A stretch of 36,672 nucleotides of DNA, taken from contig DHAA01000074.1 in the NCBI GenBank assembly GCA_002397275.1, positions 1 to 36,672 of the forward strand, given 5' to 3'. A program made the translations under genes and the position numbers. The first letter of the stretch is position 1. The number at the start of each line of letters is the position of its first letter. Positions 23,217-30,482 of this stretch are shown piece after piece. Below the pieces are notes generated by a model, which saw nothing but the letters and a program-made list of their open reading frames with translations, had not been told where the DNA came from and ran no database searches. Origin of the DNA: Thermacetogenium sp. UBA4966. GTDB taxonomy: Bacteria > Bacillota > DSM-12270 > Thermacetogeniales > Thermacetogeniaceae.

Positions 23217-24848
23217 CTACTCCTCCTTTATACCCGGATCAGACGAACGTGGACCAACGGCGCCCTCCAGCAGGGGTTTTCCCTTCCATGGCGGCGTGAT
23301 ATAGTTCAACGTTGGGGTAGCAAAACACATGGCCACGTCCCGGGCAAAATTTACCGCTCCCCGAAAGCCTGCATAAGGACCGCTGTAATCATAATTGTGC
23401 AGCTGTTTGGATGGTATGCCCATCTTTTGGGTTATGTATTTGTCCTTGATGCTGGAGGAAAAAATATCCGGTTTTAATGCTTTTATAAATTCTTCAGTCT
23501 CATAATGGTTCAGGTCGTCAACTATAATGGTGCCCTCATTCATATCCTCGATCATGCCTTTGTAGTAGTTCAGCGGTATCTCTTGCTTAAGCGCCTGCAG
23601 TCTCTGCGGCGATATCTTTAGCCGATAGCGGTTTTCATCAGGTGTTATGTGCAGTTCGGGGATGTTTTTGCTGTCCGCATCCGGTTTAAGATGCGGCAAA
23701 ACACGCCTCCCTTCGTAGTCGTCCCGGTGGGCAAACTCATAACCCGCCAATACAGTGGTCACGCCCAGTTCCTCGTACAAGCCCTGATAATGGTGACCGC
23801 GGGATCCTCCCACAAAACAAAAGGCTGTTTTTCCCGAACAAATTTTGCGATATGGTTCCAGTTGCGGTTCAATCTCAGCCAGTTCTCTTTCTATAACTTT
23901 TTCGGTACGCGCCGTCAAACTCTCATCCCCAAAGTATTTGGCTATATTGCGCAGCGATTCGACGGTAGAGCGGATGCCGATGAAATTCACTTTCAGCCAG
24001 GGAGTACCGTATTTAACTTGCAGCATATCGGCGATATAGTTGATAGAGCGGTGGCACTGCACCAAATTCAGCTGCGCCACATGGGCATTTTTCAACTTTT
24101 CATAGGAACCGTTGCCGGTCATCACCGCCTGAATATGATAGCCTATATCGGTTAGTACTCTTTCCAGTTCCCAGCCGTCGCCGCCAATGTTATACTCCCC
24201 CAGAATATTGATCGTATATTTGCCGGGCGGTTCCTCCATCTCGCCCTCGCCGACGATTTTCTCCATTAACCCGTTATTGGCGATGTGGTGGCCTGCAGAC
24301 TGGCTGACTCCTTTGTAACCCTCACAGCTATAGGCCGTGATATTGAGGTCATGTTTGGTTCGAGCCGCCCTGGCCACAGCCTGGATGTCATCGCCGATGA
24401 GGCCTACCGGGCAGGTGGCCGAGATAGTTATGGCGTTGGGTTTCAATATTTCCACCACTTCGTCGATCAAACGGGCCAGTTTTTTCTCCCCCCCGAAGAC
24501 GATGTCACTCTCCTGCATATCAGTGGATACACAGTAAGCAAGGAAGTTCTTATTTGGTTGATCTGTCCTGGCTTTGTTGCGCCGGGTCAGCCAGCTATAG
24601 TAGCCGCAGCCGACGGGACCGTGCACGATGTTCACAATATCTTTGAGCGGTCCCAGCACCACACCCTTGCAACCGGCGAAGGCACAGCCGCGGTTAGTGA
24701 CCACCCCCGGGATGCTCCGGGTATTGGCTTCTATTTCCTGTCGGTCCTGGTCGGGATCCCTGATCAGGATATGTTTTTTACGGTTGCGTTTCACCTTGGT
24801 GGGGTATTTATTCAGAATGTCCTCCAATACTTTTTCGCTGACGTTCAC
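23217..24848 (-). CDS. nifD: NifD, nitrogenase MoFe protein alpha chain
   Basis: A 543-residue alpha subunit that binds FeMo-co and shares the P-cluster. Ligand regions are GCAFAGCKGVVLGPL (about 54-68), HGPVGCGYYSW (about 76-86) and SATCPVGLIGDD (about 143). The cofactor cysteine is in VQCHRSINYI (about 265), the substrate-region histidine in SAGHHIANN (about 186), and the homocitrate/cofactor histidine in KQLHNYDYSGPYAGFRG (about 488). A roughly 50-residue insertion (PHLKPDADSKNIPELHITPD onward, about 392-440) is the one known from Clostridium pasteurianum-type NifD and alternative nitrogenases. The lack of a delta-subunit gene argues for the molybdenum type. Confidence 0.95.
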   Translation of the reverse strand: MNVSEKVLEDILNKYPTKVKRNRKKHILIRDPDQDRQEIEANTRSIPGVVTNRGCAFAGCKGVVLGPLKDIVNIVHGPVGCGYYSWLTRRNKARTDQPNKNFLAYCVSTDMQESDIVFGGEKKLARLIDEVVEILKPNAITISATCPVGLIGDDIQAVARAARTKHDLNITAYSCEGYKGVSQSAGHHIANNGLMEKIVGEGEMEEPPGKYTINILGEYNIGGDGWELERVLTDIGYHIQAVMTGNGSYEKLKNAHVAQLNLVQCHRSINYIADMLQVKYGTPWLKVNFIGIRSTVESLRNIAKYFGDESLTARTEKVIERELAEIEPQLEPYRKICSGKTAFCFVGGSRGHHYQGLYEELGVTTVLAGYEFAHRDDYEGRRVLPHLKPDADSKNIPELHITPDENRYRLKISPQRLQALKQEIPLNYYKGMIEDMNEGTIIVDDLNHYETEEFIKALKPDIFSSSIKDKYITQKMGIPSKQLHNYDYSGPYAGFRGAVNFARDVAMCFATPTLNYITPPWKGKPLLEGAVGPRSSDPGIKEE

Positions 24849-24929
24849 ATTGATCGCTCCCCTTTTATTATTTGTGACACTCCTCTCCCCTGAAGAAATC
24901 TGAGTTATAGGAGATGTGTCTCCATTCCG

Positions 24930-25310
24930 CTAAATCGCCGCTTCGCCCCTCTCGCCGGTTCTTACCCTTACGGCATCACAAACAGGGCAAATGAATATTT
25001 TACCGTCGCCCTTATGGCCCTCTTTATTAATACCAATGATGGTATTTACCGCTTTATCTACCTCGCCGTCCTGGATCAGGATAGTCAACATGCGCTTGGG
25101 AATCAACCGGCTACCCTTGGACAGGCTGTCGGCAACAATATCAGCTATTTCCTCAGTGGCATCCATCTCACCCAGCAAAGAGAGATTAACGTGAATTTTA
25201 CCCCGGCCCATTACTTTCATGGCATGCAGGCCGCAGATACCTATATCGGCCAGAGCCTTCTTGGTGGCGTTAACCTTATTCATCCGAATTATGGCAATAA
25301 TCTCTTTCAT
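24930..25310 (-). CDS. nifI2: NifI2, PII-like regulator of nitrogenase
   Basis: A 126-residue GlnB-family protein, MKEIIAIIRMNKVNATKKAL, with the NifI2-type T-loop region HAMKVMGRGKIHVNLSLLGE and the C-terminal GDGKIFICPVCDAVRVRTGE. In methanogens NifI1-NifI2 complexes bind dinitrogenase and switch it off when 2-oxoglutarate is low (nitrogen excess). Here it follows nifI1 by 26 bp and precedes nifD by 81 bp. That gap holds a small GGAGA/TCTCC hairpin (24910-24923) with no U-run, which could affect mRNA processing between regulatory and structural genes. Confidence 0.93.
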   Translation of the reverse strand: MKEIIAIIRMNKVNATKKALADIGICGLHAMKVMGRGKIHVNLSLLGEMDATEEIADIVADSLSKGSRLIPKRMLTILIQDGEVDKAVNTIIGINKEGHKGDGKIFICPVCDAVRVRTGERGEAAI

Positions 25311-25336
25311 GTCTGCCCTCCTTAACTGTGCATAGA

Positions 25337-25666
25337 CTAAAGGCCTTTGGCACCGGTGCTGATCGTATACGCTTCCTCCACCGGAGTCACAAAAATCTTT
25401 CCGTCGCCGAAGGCTCCTTTCTCACCTGTCTTGGCAAATTTTGAAATGATGCTGATCACATCTTCTTTGTCTTTTTCGTCCTCTACAACCAACATCAGCA
25501 TTTCTTTGGGTATTTCGTCATAGACGACTTCACCCACTGTCACACCGCGCTGTTTGCCGCGGCCCACCACATAAATCCGAGTTACCGCCGGAAAGCCGGC
25601 GCCGTTTAATTCAGCCAGTATGGAGTCGGTCTTTTCGGGACGCACAATGGCTCTGATCATTAACAT
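25337..25666 (-). CDS. nifI1: NifI1, PII-like regulator of nitrogenase
   Basis: A 109-residue GlnB-family protein with MLMIRAIVRPEKTDSILAEL at the N-terminus, the T-loop segment GRGKQRGVTVGEVVYDEIPK (36-55) and GDGKIFVTPVEEAYTISTG (about 88-106), which is the PII C-terminal nucleotide-binding signature. It works with NifI2 to inactivate nitrogenase after ammonium addition. It lies 58 bp downstream of nifH. The position between nifH and nifD is the hallmark of nif group II/III clusters of archaea and Firmicutes. Confidence 0.94.
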   Translation of the reverse strand: MLMIRAIVRPEKTDSILAELNGAGFPAVTRIYVVGRGKQRGVTVGEVVYDEIPKEMLMLVVEDEKDKEDVISIISKFAKTGEKGAFGDGKIFVTPVEEAYTISTGAKGL

Positions 25667-25724
25667 CCAGTCATCACTCCTTACAAATAATATTCAGTCT
25701 TCGCTGTTGGAGTCAGAATCTCGC

Positions 25725-26549
25725 CTACAACGAGTCCAGCATGCCAAAGGTCATCAACAGTTCTTCCAGCCGCTCCTGTGTCATTGGTCTGGGTACCACA
25801 AACATATCGTTGCCGTCGATGTTGCGTGCCAGATTCCTGTACTCATCAGCCTGGGGCGCCATAGGGTCAAATTCGACAACGGTTTTTTTGTTGATTTCGG
25901 CCCGCTGTACAACATTGTCTCGGGGCACGAAGTAGATCAGCCGCGAGCCAAGTTCCTCAGCAAATGCCTCCAGCAGCTTATACTCATTGTCCACATTGCG
26001 GCTGTTGCAGATTATGCCGCCCAGGCGTACGCCGCCGGAATCGGCGAATTTCATGACTCCCTTAGAAATGTTGTTGGCAGCATAAAGAGCCATCATCTCA
26101 CCCGAGGCGACAATATATATTTCCCTGGCCTTGCCTTCCCGGATAGGCATGGCGAAACCGCCACAAACCACATCACCCAGCACATCGTAAAACACGTAGT
26201 CCAGGTCCGGGGTGTAAGCGCCCAGCGATTCCAGCATATTGATGGAGGTAATAATACCCCGTCCTGCGCAGCCTACCCCGGGTTCGGGGCCGCCGGACTC
26301 GACGCATTTAGTACCCCCATAACCATCCCGCATGATGTACTCAAGGTCAATGTCTTCACCTTCATCCCGCAGAGTATCCAGCACGGTTTTCTGGTTCAGG
26401 CCGTGCAACAGCAGTCTGGTGGAGTCGGCCTTAGGGTCGCAACCCACCACTAATACCTTTTTACCCATCTCAGTAAGAGCTGCCACAGTATTTTGGGTGG
26501 TAGTGGATTTACCTATACCGCCTTTTCCATAAATAGCTATCTGTCTCAC
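25725..26549 (-). CDS. nifH: NifH, nitrogenase iron protein (dinitrogenase reductase)
   Basis: A 275-residue Fe protein, starting at the GTG 26547-26549 (reads MRQIAIYGKGGIGKST) with GAGGAGG 8 bases upstream; the in-frame extension to 26624 adds non-homologous sequence. P-loop GKGGIGKST is at 8-16. The cluster cysteines lie in GVGCAGRGI (about 97), which also carries the arginine ADP-ribosylated by DraT in some bacteria, and in DVLGDVVCGGFAMPI (about 132). It delivers electrons to NifDK with ATP hydrolysis. It is first of the nine-gene nif operon, behind a roughly 345-base leader with two terminator-like hairpins. Confidence 0.98.
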   Translation of the reverse strand: MRQIAIYGKGGIGKSTTTQNTVAALTEMGKKVLVVGCDPKADSTRLLLHGLNQKTVLDTLRDEGEDIDLEYIMRDGYGGTKCVESGGPEPGVGCAGRGIITSINMLESLGAYTPDLDYVFYDVLGDVVCGGFAMPIREGKAREIYIVASGEMMALYAANNISKGVMKFADSGGVRLGGIICNSRNVDNEYKLLEAFAEELGSRLIYFVPRDNVVQRAEINKKTVVEFDPMAPQADEYRNLARNIDGNDMFVVPRPMTQERLEELLMTFGMLDSL

Positions 26550-26649
26550 CGTTTCATCCTCCTCAACCATAGTAATAAAAAGAGACGTCAGCCCAAATCG
26601 ACTGTTCTTCAACAGGTATGACACATTTTCGCAGGGAGGTCGGGCGCAT

Positions 26650-26732
26650 AAAAAATTAAAAATTAATGGCGCCGGTAACGAAACACCGGCGCCATCGCCT
26701 GACCCAATCCCTTTTGATACTACGATGTATCA
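26650..26732 (-). promoter_or_regulatory. nifH leader ANTAR-type antitermination module 2
   Basis: RNA order (minus strand): P1 TGATAC-ATCGTA-GTATCA (26715-26732), a perfect 6-bp stem with loop A1 and G4. After 15 bases comes P2 GGC-GATGGC-GCC (26688-26699; loop G1, G4, so imperfect). The strong terminator is ATGGCGCCGGT/ACCGGCGCCAT (26666-26676 with 26685-26695), 11 bp perfect, followed by a T-rich tract to 26650. The P2 3' arm lies within the terminator 5' arm. nifH begins 100 bases downstream. Confidence 0.75.
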
Positions 26733-26761
26733 GCTGTTGTTGTTCAATTTAATTATTAAGC

Positions 26762-26828
26762 AAAATAATAAACGCCGACTCTCTTTGCCGGCGTCTTTGC
26801 CATCTCTACTCAGTACCGCAACGTACCA
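26762..26828 (-). promoter_or_regulatory. nifH leader ANTAR-type antitermination module 1
   Basis: RNA order: P1 TGGTAC-GTTGCG-GTACTG (26811-26828; loop G1, G4), an 8-base linker, P2 TGGC-AAAGAC-GCCG (26789-26802; loop A1, G4). The terminator ACGCCGGC/GTCGGCGT (26787-26794 with 26772-26779), one G-U pair, is followed by TTATTATTTT. P2 again shares its 3' arm with the terminator. Together with module 2, nifH appears to carry two antiterminators in series. Confidence 0.7.
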
Positions 26829-26901
26829 CTTTATTTTGTTTATTTTAGACTGATCGAATCGATTGCAAATGAGGGACAAACAAATCTGGCTTACGAATAA
26901 T

Positions 26902-26929
26902 ATTATATTAAACTGCTGGAAAAAAGCAA
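26902..26929 (-). promoter_or_regulatory. Promoter of the nif operon
   Basis: Minus-strand TTGCTT (26924-26929), 16-bp spacer, TATAAT (26902-26907). Spacer length, -35 and the T-rich tract after it are the same as at the glt promoter. It is a sigma-A type promoter; I see no sigma-54 GG-N10-GC element. Confidence 0.75.
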
Positions 26930-26938
26930 GACATATAT

Positions 26939-26981
26939 TGCAAAAATACTGTATACAACACCCGCAAAGACAGGCTATCCA
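26939..26981 (-). promoter_or_regulatory. Shared upstream box of the nif promoter
   Basis: Near-identical to 17292-17334. It lies 9 bp upstream of the -35, compared with 20 bp at glt: an 11-bp, one-turn shift that keeps the same DNA face. Core on the minus strand: GTGTTGTATACAGTATTTTT. Confidence 0.65.
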
Positions 26982-27126
26982 GATTATATCTACATATCGG
27001 CCTCAAGTACAAATTATTACCGGCGTCCGCGCCGGACAGCCGGCCTGTCGCGCCTATAATAGTTGGTAAAATCTAGCGCTAAACTCGCGTATTCTATTAA
27101 AAATATTAAAATGTTTCTAAAAGGTA

Positions 27127-27155
27127 TTGCATTTTAAAAACGTATGCATTAAAAT
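27127..27155 (+). promoter_or_regulatory. Promoter of glnA
   Basis: TTGCAT (27127-27132), 17-bp spacer, TAAAAT (27150-27155). A roughly 240-base leader separates it from the glnA ATG. Confidence 0.6.
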
Positions 27156-27182
27156 AATTTTTGAAAATTGAATAGGTCGCTT

Positions 27183-27258
27183 AATACAACGATGTATTTT
27201 TATTTGGCAGTGGTGCCCGCGAACAGTTTAAAACAGCTTGTTTGTAGGCTTTTTAATT
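27183..27258 (+). promoter_or_regulatory. glnA leader ANTAR-type antiterminator and terminator
   Basis: P1 AATAC-AACGAT-GTATT (27183-27198), a 7-base linker, P2 GGC-AGTGGT-GCC (27206-27217). Both loops are six bases with A1 and G4. The 3' arm of P2 starts the left arm of a terminator: GCCCGCGAACAG (27215-27226) pairs with TTGTTTGTAGGC (27238-27249), one mismatch and several G-U pairs, followed by TTTTTAATTT. The P2 stem is short (3 bp), but the order, overlap and loops match the glt and nifH leaders. Confidence 0.72.
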
Positions 27259-27286
27259 TAAACTATGCCAAGAAAAAGCGATGGTT

Positions 27287-27337
27287 CGGCAAAGAGGCCG
27301 GCACAAGGTATAATTATACCGGACATTGTGTCGGCCT
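27287..27337 (+). promoter_or_regulatory. Second ANTAR-like hairpin and strong stem in the glnA leader
   Basis: CGGC-AAAGAG-GCCG (27287-27300; loop A1, G4) overlaps the left arm of a 12-bp stem, AGGCCGGCACAA (27295-27306) with TTGTGTCGGCCT (27326-27337). That stem encloses a GGTATAATTATACC hairpin. No U-run follows, and no clear P1 precedes it, so it may control RNA stability or be a decayed module. Confidence 0.45.
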
Positions 27338-27399
27338 TCTCATATCAATAAAGTGGCTATTAGAAGCAGTCATTAAAAATTTGAAAGGTGGTTTCAGTC

Positions 27400-28722
27400 A
27401 TGGACAAGAAAGAGGTTATTGCCGAGGCAAGGGAAACAGGGGTTAAGTTTATCCGTTTGCAGTTCACCGACTTGCTGGGAGTGATGAAAAACGTAGCCAT
27501 CACCATTGATCAGCTGGAAAAGGCTCTAGATGGGGAACTAATGTTTGACGGATCTTCTATCTACGGTTTCACCAGGATAGAAGAATCCGATATGTACCTG
27601 CGTCCCGACCCTAATACCTTCGTAGTGTTCCCCTGGCGGCCTAGAGAGGGCGGGGTGGCACGGCTGATGTGCGACATTTATAATCCCGACGGCAGTCCAT
27701 TCGAAGGCTGCCCCAGGGTTGTCTTGAAGCACCAAATGGACAAGGCGGCGGAATTAGGCTATTCAATGCAGGTAGGCCCGGAGTTGGAGTTTTTCTTTTT
27801 CCATATAGATGAGAATAACGTACCGACCTTGAAAACACACGACAACGCCGGCTACTTTGATCTATCCCCCGTGGACCTCGGAGAGGAGGCCCGCAGAAAC
27901 ATAGTGTTAACCTTAGAAGAAATGGGATTTGAGATCGAAGCTTCTCACCATGAGGTAGCCCCGGGACAGCATGAAATTGACTTCAAGTATTCGGACGCCC
28001 TGGACATCGCGGATAAGATCGTTACCTTTAAATTCGTGGTGCGGACGATTGCCCAGCGGCATAGCCTGCATGCCACATTTATGCCCAAACCTGTGTTCGG
28101 TATCAACGGCAGCGGCATGCACACCAACCAATCTTTGTTCAAAGGGAACAGTAACGCCTTTTATGATGAAAATGATCCCTTGCAATTAAGCAAAGAGGCA
28201 TATTACTACATCGGGGGGTTATTGAAACACGCCCGCGCTCTGACAGCCATTACCAACCCCACGATCAACTCTTACAAGCGCCTGGTACCCGGCTATGAAG
28301 CGCCGGTATACATCGCCTGGAGCGGCCGCAACCGAAGCCCCTTGATCCGCATCCCCGCCAAACGCGAACAGAGCACCAGAGTCGAGCTGCGCAACCCGGA
28401 CCCCTCCTGCAACCCTTACCTGGCTCTGGCGGGATGTCTGGCAGCCGGTCTGGACGGAATAGCCAACCATATAGCTCCGCCGCCGGCTTGCGATCGAAAT
28501 ATCTACGATATGACAAGCGCTGAATTGGACGAACTGCATATTAAGTCAATGCCCGCCAGCCTGCCGGAAGCATATGCTGAGTTAAGCCGCGATGAGGTGC
28601 TAAAGAGCGCCCTGGGTGAACACATATATGAAAAACTGTCCGAAGCCAAGGCCAAGGAATGGAAAAGCTACTCTGCAGAGGTGCACCAGTGGGAGATAGA
28701 TCGCTATCTGACTTTGTTCTAA
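27400..28722 (+). CDS. glnA: Glutamine synthetase type I (GSI-alpha)
   Basis: A 440-residue enzyme joining ammonia to glutamate with ATP; it is the assimilation step that follows N2 fixation. The start is the ATG 27400-27402, with AAAGGTGG 8 bases upstream, not the GTG at 27388. Motifs are MFDGSSIYGFTRIEESDMYL (about 48-67), VGPELEFFFF (about 127), HHEVAPGQHEIDFKY (about 184), the ATP-site region NGSGMHTNQSLF (about 238) and NPYLALAGCLAAGLDG. The short length and no obvious adenylylation loop fit GSI-alpha of Firmicutes, which is feedback-inhibited rather than adenylylated. It diverges from nifH and shares the intergenic region with it. Confidence 0.97.
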   Translation: MDKKEVIAEARETGVKFIRLQFTDLLGVMKNVAITIDQLEKALDGELMFDGSSIYGFTRIEESDMYLRPDPNTFVVFPWRPREGGVARLMCDIYNPDGSPFEGCPRVVLKHQMDKAAELGYSMQVGPELEFFFFHIDENNVPTLKTHDNAGYFDLSPVDLGEEARRNIVLTLEEMGFEIEASHHEVAPGQHEIDFKYSDALDIADKIVTFKFVVRTIAQRHSLHATFMPKPVFGINGSGMHTNQSLFKGNSNAFYDENDPLQLSKEAYYYIGGLLKHARALTAITNPTINSYKRLVPGYEAPVYIAWSGRNRSPLIRIPAKREQSTRVELRNPDPSCNPYLALAGCLAAGLDGIANHIAPPPACDRNIYDMTSAELDELHIKSMPASLPEAYAELSRDEVLKSALGEHIYEKLSEAKAKEWKSYSAEVHQWEIDRYLTLF

Positions 28723-28789
28723 ACAATTTAGTTATTGATCATACTGTGAGTGATGTCTAAATATTTCTTTCCGCTCCGGATGGCGGTCG

Positions 28790-28824
28790 AGTCCCTACAC
28801 CTGTATACGGTGTAGGGACTTTTC
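28790..28824 (+). terminator. Intrinsic terminator of glnA
   Basis: AGTCCCTACACC (28790-28801) and GGTGTAGGGACT (28809-28820) form a perfect 12-bp stem around TGTATAC, followed by TTTT. It may also serve cobQ from the other side. Confidence 0.9.
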
Positions 28825-28859
28825 TACGCCATACTGCAGCTTGCAGACAGACATGCTTC

Positions 28860-30392
28860 CTATATTCCCATCAGACGATAGATTAATCGCATATTCAGGC
28901 TATTCCGCACCAGTTCGGCCAGTTGGTCATAAGCGGCTTGCTTCTTTTGCTCGCTGTTGATCGAGGCCGCTTGTTCCTCTGTGCTCAGCCCCTTTTTTTT
29001 CTTCATCATATCTATCAGGCGGCGCCGAAAAGCGTCATTATCAAAAATACCGTGTATATAAGTACCCCACACTTGGCCATCCGCGCTTTGCGCCCCATCC
29101 GGAACGTGCACCCGGCGACCCGAGCGGGTATTAATCAGAAAAGCAGGCCTGGCAGCTGGACCCAATTCGGTACGGCCCATATGGATCTCGTAGCCTGTCA
29201 AAGGCTCATTATAACTTCCCAGAAATTTACTGCCTGCGGCTAGCGAAGCCTGAACCTGACATGTCACCTTTTCCCTGACGAAAACAGTTTGCATATCCAG
29301 CAGACCCAGCCCGGAAATATGTTCAACAGCAGATTCGGTTTTATCCGGGTCTTTAAGCTCTTTGCCCAGCATTTGAAAGCCGCCGCAAATACCGATCACC
29401 GGAATCCCCCGGCGGGCCAGGCGTACTATTTCATCTGCCAGACCAGTTTGCTTGAGATACAGGAAATCTTCAATGGTATTTTTACTGCCGGGGATAATCA
29501 CCAGATCAGGATGGCCCAGTTTATCGTTTCCTTCCACATAACGCAAATGCACATCCGGTTCGCTTTCCAGGGGGTCAAAATCAGTAAAATTTGAGATGCG
29601 AGGCAGGTAGAGCACAGCGATTTCCAGCTTGTTCAGGTCATTACCGGCCTGATAATCCTTTCTTTCCATAGCCACAGAATCTTCATCCTGGATGTACAAA
29701 TCATCGATATAAGGGACCACACCGCATACCGGCACCCCGGTTTTTTGTTCCAAGAAACTGACGGCAGGCTGAAACAAACTCACGTCACCGCGAAATTTAT
29801 TAATAATGACGCCTTTGACCCTTTCCCTGTCCCCCGGGGGAAGCAACTCCAGGGTACCCACCACCGCGGCCAGGGCGCCCCCCCGATCTATATCGGCCGC
29901 CAGCAGCACAGGCGCCTCAGCCTGGCGGGCTACCCTCATATTCGCAATGTCGGTGTCTTGCAGGTTCACCTCGGCAGGACTGCCGGCCCCTTCGATGACC
30001 ACTATATCAAAACTGCGGCGCAGCCTGTCCAGCGCCGCGGTGACCACGCCCCACAATTTATCTGCCTGCTCTTGATGATAATTCCAGGCAGTATAATTAT
30101 CCAGCGGCCGTCCCAGCACCACCACCTGGGATGAAGAGTTACCCATGGGCTTGAGCAGCACGGGATTCATATCCACGCTGGGCTGTATCCCTGCCGCCTC
30201 GGCCTGCACCACCTGGGCACGGCCCATCTCCCCGCCATCGGCAGTAACAAATGAATTCAAAGCCATATTTTGCGACTTAAACGGAGCTACCCGGTAACCG
30301 TCCTGTTTAAAGATGCGGCACAACGCCGCGGCTAAAATACTTTTTCCCGCATGTGAAGCCGTTCCCTGGACCATAATTGTTTTGGCCAACAT
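28860..30392 (-). CDS. cobQ: Cobyric acid synthase
   Basis: About 510 residues from the ATG at 30390-30392 (AAGGAG 9 bases upstream). CobQ/CbiP amidates cobyrinic acid a,c-diamide derivatives at four side chains with glutamine and ATP in adenosylcobalamin synthesis. The N-terminal dethiobiotin-synthetase-like ATPase domain has MVQGTASHAGKSILAAALCR (about 6-25). The C-terminal class I-type amidotransferase domain has VIGICGGFQMLGKEL (about 325) and the His motif GTYIHGIFDND (about 445). No other cobalamin gene or riboswitch is in the window, so it is separated from its pathway genes here. It appears complete. Confidence 0.94.
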   Translation of the reverse strand: MLAKTIMVQGTASHAGKSILAAALCRIFKQDGYRVAPFKSQNMALNSFVTADGGEMGRAQVVQAEAAGIQPSVDMNPVLLKPMGNSSSQVVVLGRPLDNYTAWNYHQEQADKLWGVVTAALDRLRRSFDIVVIEGAGSPAEVNLQDTDIANMRVARQAEAPVLLAADIDRGGALAAVVGTLELLPPGDRERVKGVIINKFRGDVSLFQPAVSFLEQKTGVPVCGVVPYIDDLYIQDEDSVAMERKDYQAGNDLNKLEIAVLYLPRISNFTDFDPLESEPDVHLRYVEGNDKLGHPDLVIIPGSKNTIEDFLYLKQTGLADEIVRLARRGIPVIGICGGFQMLGKELKDPDKTESAVEHISGLGLLDMQTVFVREKVTCQVQASLAAGSKFLGSYNEPLTGYEIHMGRTELGPAARPAFLINTRSGRRVHVPDGAQSADGQVWGTYIHGIFDNDAFRRRLIDMMKKKKGLSTEEQAASINSEQKKQAAYDQLAELVRNSLNMRLIYRLMGI

Positions 30393-30482
30393 TACCACTC
30401 ACTCCTTGTACGATTCTTAACGCATGAAATTAGGTTAATCGAGTATCTGTGACCTCGGCATTATTCACACTATAATTAATCT

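Noticed and set aside
23217..24848. Iron-only or vanadium nitrogenase alpha subunit
   Set aside because: The roughly 50-residue insertion and AnfO gene raise the idea, but no delta subunit lies between nifD and nifK and nifEN are present. Mo-type is more likely.
25620..26453. 277-aa ORF antisense to nifH
   Set aside because: Shadow of nifH; composition not protein-like.
26650..26828. Glutamine riboswitch in the nif leader
   Set aside because: The hairpins fit the ANTAR pattern and I cannot find the glutamine aptamer core.
27168..27446. 92-aa ORF before glnA
   Set aside because: Covers the ANTAR and terminator hairpins and overlaps glnA in another frame; no support.
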